From an uncultured Bacilli bacterium (lineage in GTDB: Bacteria; Bacillota_I; Bacilli_A; RF39; UBA660): a DNA stretch of 64,000 bases. The stretch lies in the NCBI GenBank assembly GCA_934141245.1, contig CAKPCB010000002.1:133600-197599 (forward strand), read 5' to 3'. Within the stretch, counting starts at the first letter, position 1, and each line of letters starts with the position of its first letter. The position numbers were made by a program, and so were the translations under genes. The notes under the pieces were generated by a model. The model made no database searches, had not been told where the DNA came from, and saw only the letters and a list, made by a program, of their open reading frames with translations. Positions 44,563 through 52,200 of the stretch are shown piece by piece.

Positions 44563-44590
44563 AAAGAGTAGGACCTAAGCCCCACTCTTT
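44563..44590 (-). promoter_or_regulatory. Leader hairpin of the rimP-nusA operon
   Basis: Between promoter and ribosome site, AAAGAGTGGG and CCTACTCTTT pair on the minus strand (10 bp with one G-U) around GCTTAGGT, and the stem is followed by AAATTTAAGGAG. There is no T-run, so it is more likely a 5' stability or NusA-responsive leader than a terminator. Confidence 0.55.
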
Positions 44591-44602
44591 GTTACTGACT
44601 CT

Positions 44603-44630
44603 ATTATAACATAATATTATGCATTTACAA
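44603..44630 (-). promoter_or_regulatory. Promoter of the rimP-nusA-ylxR-infB-rbfA operon
   Basis: On the minus strand TTGTAA (44625-44630) and a perfect TATAAT (44603-44608) are 16 bases apart, with an extended TGnTATAAT. It is 60 bases upstream of rimP, just ahead of the leader hairpin. Confidence 0.7.
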
Positions 44631-44749
44631 GTATTTTATGAAAAATTATAAATATTATAAAAACTATAAAAACTGAAAAAATATAACAAAAAAGAACTTT
44701 TGGCAAGCCCTCTTATTTATATTTAAGTTCAAATAATTTGAACAAATTT

Positions 44750-44761
44750 CTCAGTGGTGCG
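44750..44761. repeat. 12-bp direct repeat, copy 1 (tRNA-Leu 3' end relic)
   Basis: CTCAGTGGTGCG is identical to 48113-48124, which covers the 3' end and five downstream bases of tRNA-Leu. Beyond the 12 bases the two diverge. The pair brackets the accessory island, as an integration duplicate would. Confidence 0.5.
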
Positions 44762-44889
44762 TTTGCTGATGTGGTTTTGCACTCACCAGTAAAAAATAAG
44801 TTCATTGATATTTGATATTATTTATCATGAATCTTATTTAATTACAGCAGTCTTTTATAGTAATTCACCATTTTTTTAATTATTTCTAT

Positions 44890-45117
44890 TTAATACTCCC
44901 TCAAATTTTTCATAATTTCAGATTTTAACTCTTTATTTTCTATTAGTATTAATGAATAACTATCGTCAATATCTTTTACTTTTTCAAAAACATCAAAATT
45001 ATTTTGTACCTTGTTATCTATTACTCTATCAGTAAGGCAGTATATTTTGTCATTATATTTGACTTCATTTATAATGATATATTCTTTTCCATTATCTAAT
45101 GTTATTTTTTTATTCAT
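44890..45117 (-). CDS. Small DUF1292-like protein, 75 aa
   Basis: The protein starts MNKKITLDNGKEYIIINEVK and continues with a second strand-rich half (YCLTDRVIDNKV, then YSLILIENKEL). The DNGKEYIIINEV opening is like small DUF1292-type proteins of Bacillota, whose function is unknown. An AGGTGAA ribosome site precedes the ATG. It is the last gene of the island before the rimP region and is nine bases after the 247-residue membrane protein gene, so they are probably one unit. Confidence 0.65.
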   Translation of the reverse strand: MNKKITLDNGKEYIIINEVKYNDKIYCLTDRVIDNKVQNNFDVFEKVKDIDDSYSLILIENKELKSEIMKNLREY

Positions 45118-45126
45118 AATTCACCT

Positions 45127-45870
45127 CTATTTTTTTATTGAATGATTTTGGTTTAAAATATTATTTATATCTATTTGACCGACAGTCATAAATCTAGCAA
45201 CATCACTTCCACCTAAAGCTCCATAACTTATATAAAGATTTCCGTCTTCAGTCCATTCACTATTTGGATCATCTTTGGTTCTCGTTTGATATGTTGAAAT
45301 ATAATAAAAATCTCCATCAATATTCATCGCATCTTTACCAACAATAAATAATTTATCATATTTAGAATAATCAAATTTACCAAAAAATTTTTCATATACA
45401 GATGACACTTCAACATCACCATTTACTAATGAACTCATTACATTATTATATATATTAGACGTTTCATCAGTTTCAAAAGATAACATATCATCTTTTTTAA
45501 AAGCATTGTCATTTAAGATTAGCCAATGACCTTGTTCATACCATTCTCCATATTGTACTGTTCCATCAGAAAAAGATGACTTACCTCTACCAAGTAAAGT
45601 AATAATTTTCCATTCTTGATTTTCTGTAACTTCAGTAATATCAATGTTTTCAATTTTGGTAGAATTTACAAATTCTTCATAAGCAATTTCATTTTGGTTA
45701 TGTTGATATGTTTGATACTCATTATAGCCAATTACACCCCCAGTGGCTAATAATGCTAAACTTGCAGTAACGATTATAAATTTTTTTACTTTTAACTTAT
45801 ATTTTGGACTGCTAACTTGTTGTTGTAAACTTTCATTTAATTCTTCTTCTTTTATAATTTTATTTTTCAT
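45127..45870 (-). CDS. Single-span membrane protein with extracytoplasmic domain, 247 aa
   Basis: I use the ATG at 45868-45870, behind TATGGAGG; 11 more upstream codons are in frame but hold the ribosome site. After a lysine/glutamate-rich N-terminus there is one membrane helix (about residues 32-51, FIIVTASLALLATGGVIG) and an external region with no motif I know (GRGKSSFSDGTVQYGEWYEQ, FYYISTYQTRTKDDPNSEW). No cysteines. It is part of the accessory island between the tRNA relic and tRNA-Leu. Function unknown. Confidence 0.6.
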   Translation of the reverse strand: MKNKIIKEEELNESLQQQVSSPKYKLKVKKFIIVTASLALLATGGVIGYNEYQTYQHNQNEIAYEEFVNSTKIENIDITEVTENQEWKIITLLGRGKSSFSDGTVQYGEWYEQGHWLILNDNAFKKDDMLSFETDETSNIYNNVMSSLVNGDVEVSSVYEKFFGKFDYSKYDKLFIVGKDAMNIDGDFYYISTYQTRTKDDPNSEWTEDGNLYISYGALGGSDVARFMTVGQIDINNILNQNHSIKK

Positions 45871-46093
45871 AAATAACCTCCATACATATATTATAACACA
45901 CAAACTTTGATTATTGTAGTAATTATTCAGTTTAAACTTATTTTATTATTATTCATTATATTATTAAAATTTTCTTTTTTCATTAATTATATGCGTGTAC
46001 TAAATTTTCTATAGATTTCTTTTGATACATCACTCTAAATAATCTTCTAATAGTACATCTTTTAAACCCATTTAATACAATAAAATGATAATA

Positions 46094-46384
46094 TTAATCC
46101 ATAATTTTATTATTATAAATATTATTATTTTCATAAAATCTAGCTAAACCTTTTTCAGTTTTCACATCTTTATCAATGGGAAATTGCATATTTGCATAAA
46201 ATTGTTCTAGTAATTTCTTTTGAATATTTTCTCTATACAAAAGTCTATTTAATTTACTATCTATATCTTTTAACATATCATATTTTGCTTCTATCACTTT
46301 TGGAATAAATTCTGCTAAAGCAGCTTCATTATTATTAAAATATTCCAACAACTGTGGTATCAAAAATTTAAAAAAATTATTCAT
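46094..46384 (-). CDS. Small hypothetical protein, 96 aa
   Basis: This unrecognised soluble, mostly helical protein starts MNNFFKFLIPQLLEYFNNNE and continues with a lysine/leucine-rich helix (KLNRLLYRENIQKKLLEQF). There is no convincing ribosome site close to the ATG. It is located just downstream of the broken recombinase gene, in island DNA with other small unknown genes, so it may be cargo or debris. Confidence 0.4.
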   Translation of the reverse strand: MNNFFKFLIPQLLEYFNNNEAALAEFIPKVIEAKYDMLKDIDSKLNRLLYRENIQKKLLEQFYANMQFPIDKDVKTEKGLARFYENNNIYNNKIMD

Positions 46385-46423
46385 ATATTTTTGGCTCCCT
46401 TAAACTAAAAATGAGATATATTT

Positions 46424-46609
46424 CTATACCTCAATTTGTAATATTATAAATTTATTTTTATCAAATTTATTCTTTTTTTCTTGTGGAATTATTTGAATAA
46501 TTCCATCGTTAAATTCATTTATATCAAATGATTCTGATTCTATAATTGTTTCATTTATGTTATAAAAGTTTCTTAATGATTCAATGTAAGCTTTAATTTC
46601 TTTTCCCAT
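46424..46609 (-). CDS. Small hypothetical protein, 61 aa
   Basis: The frame reads MGKEIKAYIESLRNFYNINE and ends FIILQIEV. It overlaps the end of the recombinase frame by 17 bases in a different frame. It is not the missing recombinase C-terminus by any motif I can see. Acidic and helical, it could be a genuine small gene or a new 3' end joined to the recombinase by deletion. Confidence 0.35.
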   Translation of the reverse strand: MGKEIKAYIESLRNFYNINETIIESESFDINEFNDGIIQIIPQEKKNKFDKNKFIILQIEV

Positions 46610-47312
46610 CTTCTATAACTCCAATATAAAGTTTATTAGATAATATTTTATCTACTGTTGTAGTAGGCCAGTTTCTATTTAATATATTTTCTTTGTTAAA
46701 AGTATCACAAATATAACAAACTGAATGACCTTCTAAATACATACTAAATATTTTTCTTACAATATCTGCTTCTATTTCATCAATAATTAGTTTTTTGCTT
46801 TTATCTTTTTTAGTATAACCTATTGGTAGCGATCCTGAAATATGACCTTTACGAGCAGCTCCTACCAGCCCAAACTTTGTTCTTTCTGAAGTCCCATCTA
46901 TTTCTAGTTGAGCAAGTATTGTAAGCATTCTAATAAAGAATTTACCATTAGCATTTCCTGTATTAATTTCTTCTGCAACACTTTCTAAATCACAATGATA
47001 TTCCTCAAGTAAAGAACATATTGTTTCTAAATCTTTGATAGAACAATTAAGTCTATCTAATTTATAAACTATGATTTTATTAATCTTACCATCTTTCATA
47101 TCTTGTATCATCTCTTTAAATTTAGGTCTGTTGGTATTTTTAGCTGATACTCTTTCTTCACAATAGATTTTATAAATTTCATAGTCTTTAAATTCGCATA
47201 TTTTCTTTAGTCTATCTTCCTGTTCATCTAAACTATGACCAAATCTACTTTAATCTTCTGTTGAAACTCTAGGATATAGTCCTGCGATTATTTTAGTCTC
47301 TTTTTCATTCAC
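46593..47312 (-). pseudogene. Large serine recombinase, nonsense-broken and C-terminally truncated
   Basis: A GTG at 47310-47312 opens ETKIIAGLYPRVSTED, with the catalytic serine region of serine recombinases. Then comes an in-frame TAA (47250-47252), probably a former CAA in the family's STEDQ motif. The frame goes on with SRFGHSLDEQEDRLKKI, VYKLDRLNCSIKDLETI and the recombinase domain (LPIGYTKKDK, IVRKIFSMYLEGHS). It stops at 46593 after IEDGKRN, so the zinc ribbon and coiled coil of a 500-residue enzyme are missing. It is a dead integrase, and the best evidence that the island is mobile in origin. Confidence 0.75.
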
Positions 47313-47344
47313 TTTTTTATCATCTCCTTTTACATACGAAAAAA

Positions 47345-47363
47345 CAAGGGAGATTTTCCCTTG
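47345..47363 (-). terminator. Terminator hairpin upstream of the recombinase relic
   Basis: CAAGGGA (47345-47351) and TCCCTTG (47357-47363) pair around GATTT; six Ts follow on the minus strand. It would stop transcription entering the recombinase gene from upstream. Confidence 0.7.
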
Positions 47364-47400
47364 CATTAAAATTAAAACGATTTTGTTAGATTTCTTCTTT

Positions 47401-47421
47401 TGATAGAATTATCTTCTATCA
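47401..47421. repeat. Island hairpin repeat, copy 1
   Basis: TGATAGA-ATTATCT-TCTATCA. The same arms occur at 47591-47611 with a 7-base loop of the same length but different sequence. No T-run. Confidence 0.5.
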
Positions 47422-47590
47422 TATACCATTTTACTTAAAACCAGTTGAAAAGTCAGTAGCAAATTTAGTTGTGTTTTTAGTTGAAAATTTAGTTGTATTA
47501 AATTTTCACTATTTCCTTATTTCATAAGGCCTAGAAGAAAAAAAACTATTAAATAAGCATAGTCAATAAAATTAAAAGAATAAACTTTTT

Positions 47591-47611
47591 TGATAGATTT
47601 ATCATCTATCA
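47591..47611. repeat. Island hairpin repeat, copy 2
   Basis: TGATAGA-TTTATCA-TCTATCA, 190 bases from copy 1, with the same TTTT before and ATA after. Confidence 0.5.
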
Positions 47612-47727
47612 TACTTACTTTAACACATAATATATGACTTTGCTAGTGACTTTGCACTGTAAATTACTCGCCAAATGATATGGTAAATTACACTGTAATT
47701 TGGTCTGTATTTACTCTGTAAATATTA

Positions 47728-48018
47728 TTATTTTTTGTTCATAGCATTAATAATAGAAATATACTTTGTAAAACTTATAACAGCATTTTCTCTAGGTAAA
47801 TATATTTTTTCTTCATCTTCATAAAGTAATGCAACTAAAGTAGCTTTATTATTACTAATAATTATCTTATGTGGTTCTATAATACTTAAATTTGTTTTAT
47901 TAAACTTAATAATATGACCATTTATATATTCTACCATTAAATTACTCCAACTTACTTTAATTTTTAGTTTCGTTTTAATACTTTCTGGGAAAATCAATTC
48001 TTCTATGGTCGTTTTCAT
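47728..48018 (-). CDS. Small hypothetical protein, 96 aa
   Basis: This unrecognised, strand-rich soluble protein starts MKTTIEELIFPESIKTKLKI. It reads like two short beta-sheets (VEYINGHIIKFNKTNLSIIE, TLVALLYEDEEKIYLP). It has a strong AAGGAGGGA before the ATG. It is the first gene of the island beyond tRNA-Leu, separated from it by a terminator hairpin. Function unknown. Confidence 0.55.
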   Translation of the reverse strand: MKTTIEELIFPESIKTKLKIKVSWSNLMVEYINGHIIKFNKTNLSIIEPHKIIISNNKATLVALLYEDEEKIYLPRENAVISFTKYISIINAMNKK

Positions 48019-48053
48019 ATATTATAATCCCTCCTTTAAGCATGAAAAAAGCC

Positions 48054-48072
48054 CATAATATCAAATACTATG
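48054..48072 (-). terminator. Terminator after tRNA-Leu
   Basis: On the minus strand CATAGTA and TATTATG pair (one G-T) around TTTGA, followed by GGGCTTTTTT, about 45 bases after the tRNA CCA. Confidence 0.65.
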
Positions 48073-48112
48073 AACTTTATATATAGTTAATCGCTAAAGT
48101 GCGACTTTTAAC

Positions 48113-48124
48113 CTCAGTGGTGCG
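48113..48124. repeat. 12-bp direct repeat, copy 2 (tRNA-Leu 3' end)
   Basis: CTCAGTGGTGCG, identical to 44750-44761. This copy includes the CCA and last acceptor bases of tRNA-Leu, so it is the functional end of the pair. Confidence 0.5.
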
Positions 48125-48202
48125 GGTAACAGGAGTTGAACCTGCAAGCCTTGCGGCGCTAGATCCTAAGTCTAGTGCGTCTGCCAATTCCGCCATACCC
48201 GC
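48118..48202 (-). tRNA. tRNA-Leu (anticodon TAG)
   Basis: An 85-base class II tRNA: acceptor GCGGGTA/TACCCGC, D-arm with GGCGGAATTGGCAGACGC, anticodon stem CTAGA/TCTAG with loop CTTAGGA (anticodon TAG), a variable arm with GCCGCAAGGC, and T-arm CAGGTTCAACTCCTG. CCA is encoded. It is 9 bases downstream of tRNA-Ile. Confidence 0.95.
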
Positions 48203-48211
48203 AAATAAAAA

Positions 48212-48288
48212 TGGTGGACCCTATAGGACTCGAACCTATGACCGTCCGGTTATGAGCCGGATGCTCTAACCAACTGAGCTAAGGGTCC
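48212..48288 (-). tRNA. tRNA-Ile2 (anticodon CAT, lysidine type)
   Basis: The cloverleaf reads acceptor GGACCCT/AGGGTCC, D-arm GCTCAGTTGGTTAGAGC, anticodon stem TCCGG/CCGGA with loop CTCATAA, T-arm ATAGGTTCGAGTCCTAT, and encoded CCA. The body is very like Bacillus tRNA-Ile(CAT), whose anticodon C is modified to lysidine to read AUA, rather than tRNA-Met. Confidence 0.88.
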
Positions 48289-48354
48289 ATGACTTATTCA
48301 TCATATCATATTTTTTTTTATCATGCAATAATAAAATTAACTTTTTTTATTTTT

Positions 48355-49584
48355 TCAATTTTGCTGTTTTAATTTTTCTTCTATCCTCAATAATCTGTTA
48401 TATTTGCAAATTCTTTCTCCTCTTGATAAAGACCCTGCTTTAATCATATCTGCACCTAGTCCAACAGACAAATCAGCTATGGTTGTATCCTCAGTTTCAC
48501 CACTTCTATGTGAAATTATTATTCTATAATTATTTTGTTTTGCCAATCTAACAGTTTCCAACATTTCAGTAATTGTACCAACTTGATTCATTTTTATTAA
48601 TATAGCATTAGCGAGTCCATTTTCTATTCCCCTCTTTAAATATTTTTTATTAGTTACAAACAAATCATCCCCAACAATTTGTACTCTTTTACCAAATTTT
48701 TTTGTAATATTTTTATAACTGATATAATCCTCCTCATAAAATGGATCTTCAATTGATATAACTGGATACTTGAATATAATTTTTTTATACAACAGGAATA
48801 GTTCTTCAGCATCAATAATTTTATTCTCATAATAATAATTCTTATCCTTGTAAAAACTGTTTGCCGCAACATCAATTGCCAACAGTACATCTTTACCAGG
48901 TGTATAACCTGCTTTTTCTATAGCATTACATAGCATTTCAAGTGCCTCAAATGTATCACTTATATTTGGAGAAAACCCTCCTTCATCACCTACACCAGTA
49001 GAAAGTTTTTTATCTTTAAGTTCATTATTTAATACATGAAAAACTTCATCACAAACCCTAAGACCATCAACAAAAGTTTCTCTGTTAGGTAAAATCATAA
49101 ATTCCTGAAAAACTAAATTATTATCTGCATGAACACCTCCATTTATGACATTAAACATTGGAGTTGGCATTTTGTAATTTGAACCAAACATTTTGTAAAT
49201 TGGAATCTTTTTAACAATTGATGATGCTTTTAAAACAGCAAGAGAACACGCAAGTATTGCATTTGCACCAAGTCTAGATTTGTTTTGAGTACCATCTAAT
49301 TCCATTAGCTTCTTGTCTATTTTTTCTTGTTCTAAAACATCCATACCAATTAAACTATTCTTTATTACTGTATTAACATTTTCTACAGCTTTCAATACAC
49401 CTCTACCTAAATATCTATTAATATCATTATCTCTTAATTCAATTGCCTCTTTGTTCCCAACTGATGCACCACTCGGAACAGATGCAATCGAACTGACACC
49501 ATTTTCTAATTGAAGTTCAACTTCAACAGTGGGCCAACCTCTTGAATCTAATATTTCTCTAGCGTGAACATTCACAATTTTCAT
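48355..49584 (-). CDS. eno: Enolase
   Basis: The 409-residue glycolytic enzyme interconverts 2-phosphoglycerate and phosphoenolpyruvate. It has QEFMILPN, GVGDEGGFSPN, the metal aspartates in LAIDVAANSFY and SIEDPFYEEDY, the catalytic lysine in LIKMNQVGT, and SHRSGETEDTTIADLSVG. It departs from the common form in several places: REILDSRGWPTVEV (tryptophan for asparagine), SGASVG (valine for threonine), NSFY for SEFY, and EDPF for EDGL. It is also about 20 residues shorter than usual. It is still likely active, as the core acidic residues are kept. It stands alone, not near gap/pgk. Confidence 0.93.
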   Translation of the reverse strand: MKIVNVHAREILDSRGWPTVEVELQLENGVSSIASVPSGASVGNKEAIELRDNDINRYLGRGVLKAVENVNTVIKNSLIGMDVLEQEKIDKKLMELDGTQNKSRLGANAILACSLAVLKASSIVKKIPIYKMFGSNYKMPTPMFNVINGGVHADNNLVFQEFMILPNRETFVDGLRVCDEVFHVLNNELKDKKLSTGVGDEGGFSPNISDTFEALEMLCNAIEKAGYTPGKDVLLAIDVAANSFYKDKNYYYENKIIDAEELFLLYKKIIFKYPVISIEDPFYEEDYISYKNITKKFGKRVQIVGDDLFVTNKKYLKRGIENGLANAILIKMNQVGTITEMLETVRLAKQNNYRIIISHRSGETEDTTIADLSVGLGADMIKAGSLSRGERICKYNRLLRIEEKLKQQN

Positions 49585-49642
49585 ATAATCACCATAAATA
49601 GTTTTAACAACTATTAAAAAAATATTAGTAAAAAAGAATTAA

Positions 49643-50554
49643 TTAGATTATGTCAAATGTGACATTTCCAATTAATCCTTCTTTTAAATCTCTTATAATA
49701 ATTCTATAAACCTTATCATAATCAATTTCTCCGCCTTTAATATAAGCACCTCTTTTTTCACCAATTAAATTTAATATTTCAACATCGTCCTTATTCAAAG
49801 TTTCTATGCCATACCTTTTTTCTAAATACTCTGGATACATTTCTTTCAATTTATATAATATATACATTGCCAAGTCTTCTATATCAATTATTTCTTCCTT
49901 TATTGAAGAGAATGCTGCCATATTATAAGCATGTTCTTGATTCTCTAATTTAGGCCATAAAATTCCTGGTGAATCTAAAAGCTCAATATTTCCACCCACT
50001 CTAATCCAACTAAGTTGTTTTGTAACACCCGGTTTATTTCCTGTCACTGCTTTTTTCTTTCCAATTAGTTTATTTATAAGTGTGCTTTTACCTACATTGG
50101 GTACACCAACAACAAGGGCTCTGATGTTTCTACTTTTTAATCCTTTATTCTTCCTATCATTATTTATTTTTTCAGATATCTTATTAGTTTTGTTTAATAA
50201 TTCAGCAACATTATCTTTCAACAAATCAATTTTTATTATCTCATAACCTTTGCTTTTATAATATTCAGCAATACTATCAGTAGCCTTTTTATCACACATA
50301 TCATATTTTGCCATAATTAGTATTCTTGGTTTAGATTTAATTATATCATCAATATCAATAAGTTTAGATGAAATTGGAATTCTAGAATCCACCACTTCAT
50401 ATACTAAATCAATAAGTGGAAGAGCTTCTTTTATTTCCCTTTTTGTCTTTGCCATATGACCTGGATACCAGTTTATATTAAATTTACTATTTTCCTCTCT
50501 ATTTTCGTTTTTGGTTTTTTCTTGTCTCATTTTCCTTTTTTGATACATGTCCAT
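49643..50554 (-). CDS. rbgA: Ribosome biogenesis GTPase RbgA (YlqF)
   Basis: The 303-residue circularly permuted GTPase has its motifs in the order G4 (LIMAKYDMCDK), G1 (GVPNVGKSTLINKLIGKK), G3 (LLDSPGILWPK), as expected for YlqF. NWYPGHMAKTKREIKE near residue 27 is the family's start. It acts in late 50S maturation. I use the ATG at 50552-50554, seven bases after GGAAGTGAT. Its first roughly 96 bases are duplicated at 52015-52110, and the gene's promoter-proximal sequence has been replaced by accessory DNA. Confidence 0.93.
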   Translation of the reverse strand: MDMYQKRKMRQEKTKNENREENSKFNINWYPGHMAKTKREIKEALPLIDLVYEVVDSRIPISSKLIDIDDIIKSKPRILIMAKYDMCDKKATDSIAEYYKSKGYEIIKIDLLKDNVAELLNKTNKISEKINNDRKNKGLKSRNIRALVVGVPNVGKSTLINKLIGKKKAVTGNKPGVTKQLSWIRVGGNIELLDSPGILWPKLENQEHAYNMAAFSSIKEEIIDIEDLAMYILYKLKEMYPEYLEKRYGIETLNKDDVEILNLIGEKRGAYIKGGEIDYDKVYRIIIRDLKEGLIGNVTFDII

Positions 50555-50560
50555 TTTAAT
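50465..50560. repeat. rbgA 5'-end direct repeat, copy 1 (functional)
   Basis: About 96 bases covering the rbgA start and first 30 codons. They match 52015-52110 at all but about four positions by eye. The DNA between the copies holds two accessory genes including dinD. Confidence 0.8.
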
Positions 50561-50918
50561 CACTTCCATTCTTTTTTATAATTTCAATCTCGTTATTTGA
50601 AACAACACTAATATATTTTATATTATTATCAATGTTTAATCTAGTAATTTCAGTTATATTTAATTCTTTTTTTATAAATTCATCCAATATCTTTTTTTCT
50701 ACATTAGTTCTAGACATTTCATCATCAACTTCATATTTTATCATTTCTTCATTTTCAAAGTATTCATAGTAATTGCCTTCTTTTTCCTTACAAGCATACA
50801 TTGAATTAAGTAAATGACCAGAGGAATAAAATATATAATCAGGATTATTTATATCTATTATATTTTCATTATATAATTCTGTTTTTTCAATAAAGCCATC
50901 TATCTTAAAGTTTACCAT
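50556..50918 (-). CDS. Hypothetical protein, 120 aa
   Basis: This unrecognised soluble acidic protein starts MVNFKIDGFIEKTELYNENI and is mixed alpha/beta with a charged helix near residue 85. No ribosome site stands out before the ATG at 50916-50918. It lies immediately upstream of rbgA, nearly abutting its start, inside DNA flanked by the two rbgA-end copies, so it is likely accessory and could drive rbgA by translational coupling. Function unknown. Confidence 0.5.
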   Translation of the reverse strand: MVNFKIDGFIEKTELYNENIIDINNPDYIFYSSGHLLNSMYACKEKEGNYYEYFENEEMIKYEVDDEMSRTNVEKKILDEFIKKELNITEITRLNIDNNIKYISVVSNNEIEIIKKNGSD

Positions 50919-50995
50919 TGGAAATAAACACTTATCAATATTTTAGTTTTATAATATAAAATCATTGTTACCCCTTAACTTTATTTAACAATTTT

Positions 50996-51850
50996 TTATT
51001 TTATGCCTTCAAGTTTCTTTTGTTCTTTTGTTTCTAATTGTTTCTTTTCTCTTTCTAGTTCTTTTAAACTCCTTTTAGGTGTCAGCATTTCTTCGGGCAT
51101 CATTCCACCAATATCTGCGATTGCTTTTCTAACTTTTTGACCAACTTCATAATGTACATCTTTTGCTTCCTTTTCACCTTGTACATTATCTTTTATAAGT
51201 CTTTGTTTAGTTTGATTTATTCTAAATAAATTTGCAACTAATTCATCTTCATTCATATTATCTAAAATATCTTCTCTATATCTTAATTTTTTTCTTTTAA
51301 AAATATCATCAGCAGTTTCTCCATTATATAACCCTTTATATCCTGCATTATGAAATTCAGCCATATTTTTAACGCCAACAGAAGACGCAACTTTTTGCAA
51401 CGTATAATTACCTTGTTTTGTTAATTTTCTTTGATAAAATTTTTTTTCATCATCTGATAAAGAATCATATTCTTGTTCTGTTATTTCTTGTTTCCTTGTT
51501 TGAATAGCAAAATAGGTTTGTCCTAAAGCAACAACTTCTTTGCTTGGATCTGCATTTTGTACTATTAAATAACATATATATCTTGAAAGTTTATAGTCTT
51601 TAATAAATTCTTCTTTTCCTTTACCAGTTTTTATTGGCTTGTTGACCTCAACAACCCAATCTTCTTCATTTGAAACACTATTATTTGCTGATAAAACTGC
51701 TTTATCTATTACTTTTTGAAAATTTCTCCAATCCTTGTATTCCAATACTTTTTGTAATTCACGTGCATACCAATATTCATTTCCATAATCATCAATATGT
51801 TTTATATTTTCAAAAGTATTGTTAGAATATTTATTTTCAATTATCTTCAT
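50996..51850 (-). CDS. dinD: DNA damage-inducible protein D (DinD)
   Basis: The 284-residue protein has a BRO-N-like opening (NTFENIKHIDDYGNEYWYAR, then ELQKVLEYKDWRNFQKVIDK) and the DinD-specific middle (DYKLSRYICYLIVQNADPSK, then VALGQTYFAIQTRKQE). In E. coli DinD is SOS-induced and inhibits RecA filament activity. I use the ATG at 51848-51850, four bases after AAGGAGG; an upstream frame of 27 codons is unlikely to be used. DinD-type genes are frequent in mobile elements. It sits between the two rbgA 5'-end copies. Confidence 0.88.
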   Translation of the reverse strand: MKIIENKYSNNTFENIKHIDDYGNEYWYARELQKVLEYKDWRNFQKVIDKAVLSANNSVSNEEDWVVEVNKPIKTGKGKEEFIKDYKLSRYICYLIVQNADPSKEVVALGQTYFAIQTRKQEITEQEYDSLSDDEKKFYQRKLTKQGNYTLQKVASSVGVKNMAEFHNAGYKGLYNGETADDIFKRKKLRYREDILDNMNEDELVANLFRINQTKQRLIKDNVQGEKEAKDVHYEVGQKVRKAIADIGGMMPEEMLTPKRSLKELEREKKQLETKEQKKLEGIK

Positions 51851-51972
51851 TACTACCTCCTTATTTATTGATTCATATAAAAGTTTTCCATAAGTCGTTA
51901 TTACCTCTATTTTATTTAAAATAATTATCATTTTTCAGTTATAAAATGTAAAAGAAATAAAATTAAAAGTCT

Positions 51973-52200
51973 TTATTTATAAGCCTTCATAGGAAGTTTC
52001 CCATAATTCGGTTTATACCAGTTTATATTAAATTTACTATTTTCTTCTCTATTTTCGTTTTTTGCTTTTTCTTGTCTCATTTTACTTTTTTGATACATGT
52101 CCATTTTAATTGCTTCCCTTTCACTATCCCAAATGCTTCTTATTTCTCTATCTTCAAATAAATTTGGTATTGTTTCTAATTTATTGCTCAGGTTTAACAC
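51973..52200 (-). pseudogene. Chimeric relic: BRO-type N-terminus joined to duplicated rbgA 5' end
   Basis: The frame begins NLSNKLETIPNLFEDREIRS and IWDSEREA, resembling the start of BRO/antirepressor proteins. It runs straight into MDMYQKSKMRQEKAKNENRE, the RbgA N-terminus (here the second copy), and ends after 75 codons. It therefore records two insertions or deletions at this locus and is not expected to work. A further 40 bases downstream (51970-52010) resemble the dinD upstream region. Confidence 0.6.
52015..52110. repeat. rbgA 5'-end direct repeat, copy 2 (relic)
   Basis: It matches 50465-50560 with about four mismatches. Because it lies further upstream and runs into non-RbgA sequence, it is the displaced copy. 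Confidence 0.8.

Larger units (their letters stand above)
44586..44889. other. Intergenic stretch between island and rimP operon
   Basis: No gene is visible. Reading the minus strand it holds a relic matching the last bases of a tRNA gene (near 44750-44761), a hairpin GTTCAAA-TTA-TTTGAAC (44727-44743) of the kind that follows tRNA genes here, then the rimP promoter and leader. Confidence 0.6.
47313..47727. other. Non-coding, repeat-rich AT stretch upstream of the recombinase
   Basis: No gene is seen. It holds a terminator-like hairpin (47345-47363), two near-identical hairpins (47401-47421 and 47591-47611), a cluster of TTTAGTTG repeats around 47465-47500, and a short palindromic tract (AAATTACACTGTAATTT, about 47684-47700). 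Confidence 0.6.

Noticed and set aside
45904..46093. Possible transposase tail on the minus strand (GFKRCTIRRLFRVMYQ)
   Set aside because: Only about 30 codons, with no start, ends or inverted repeats; I cannot tie it to any insertion sequence.
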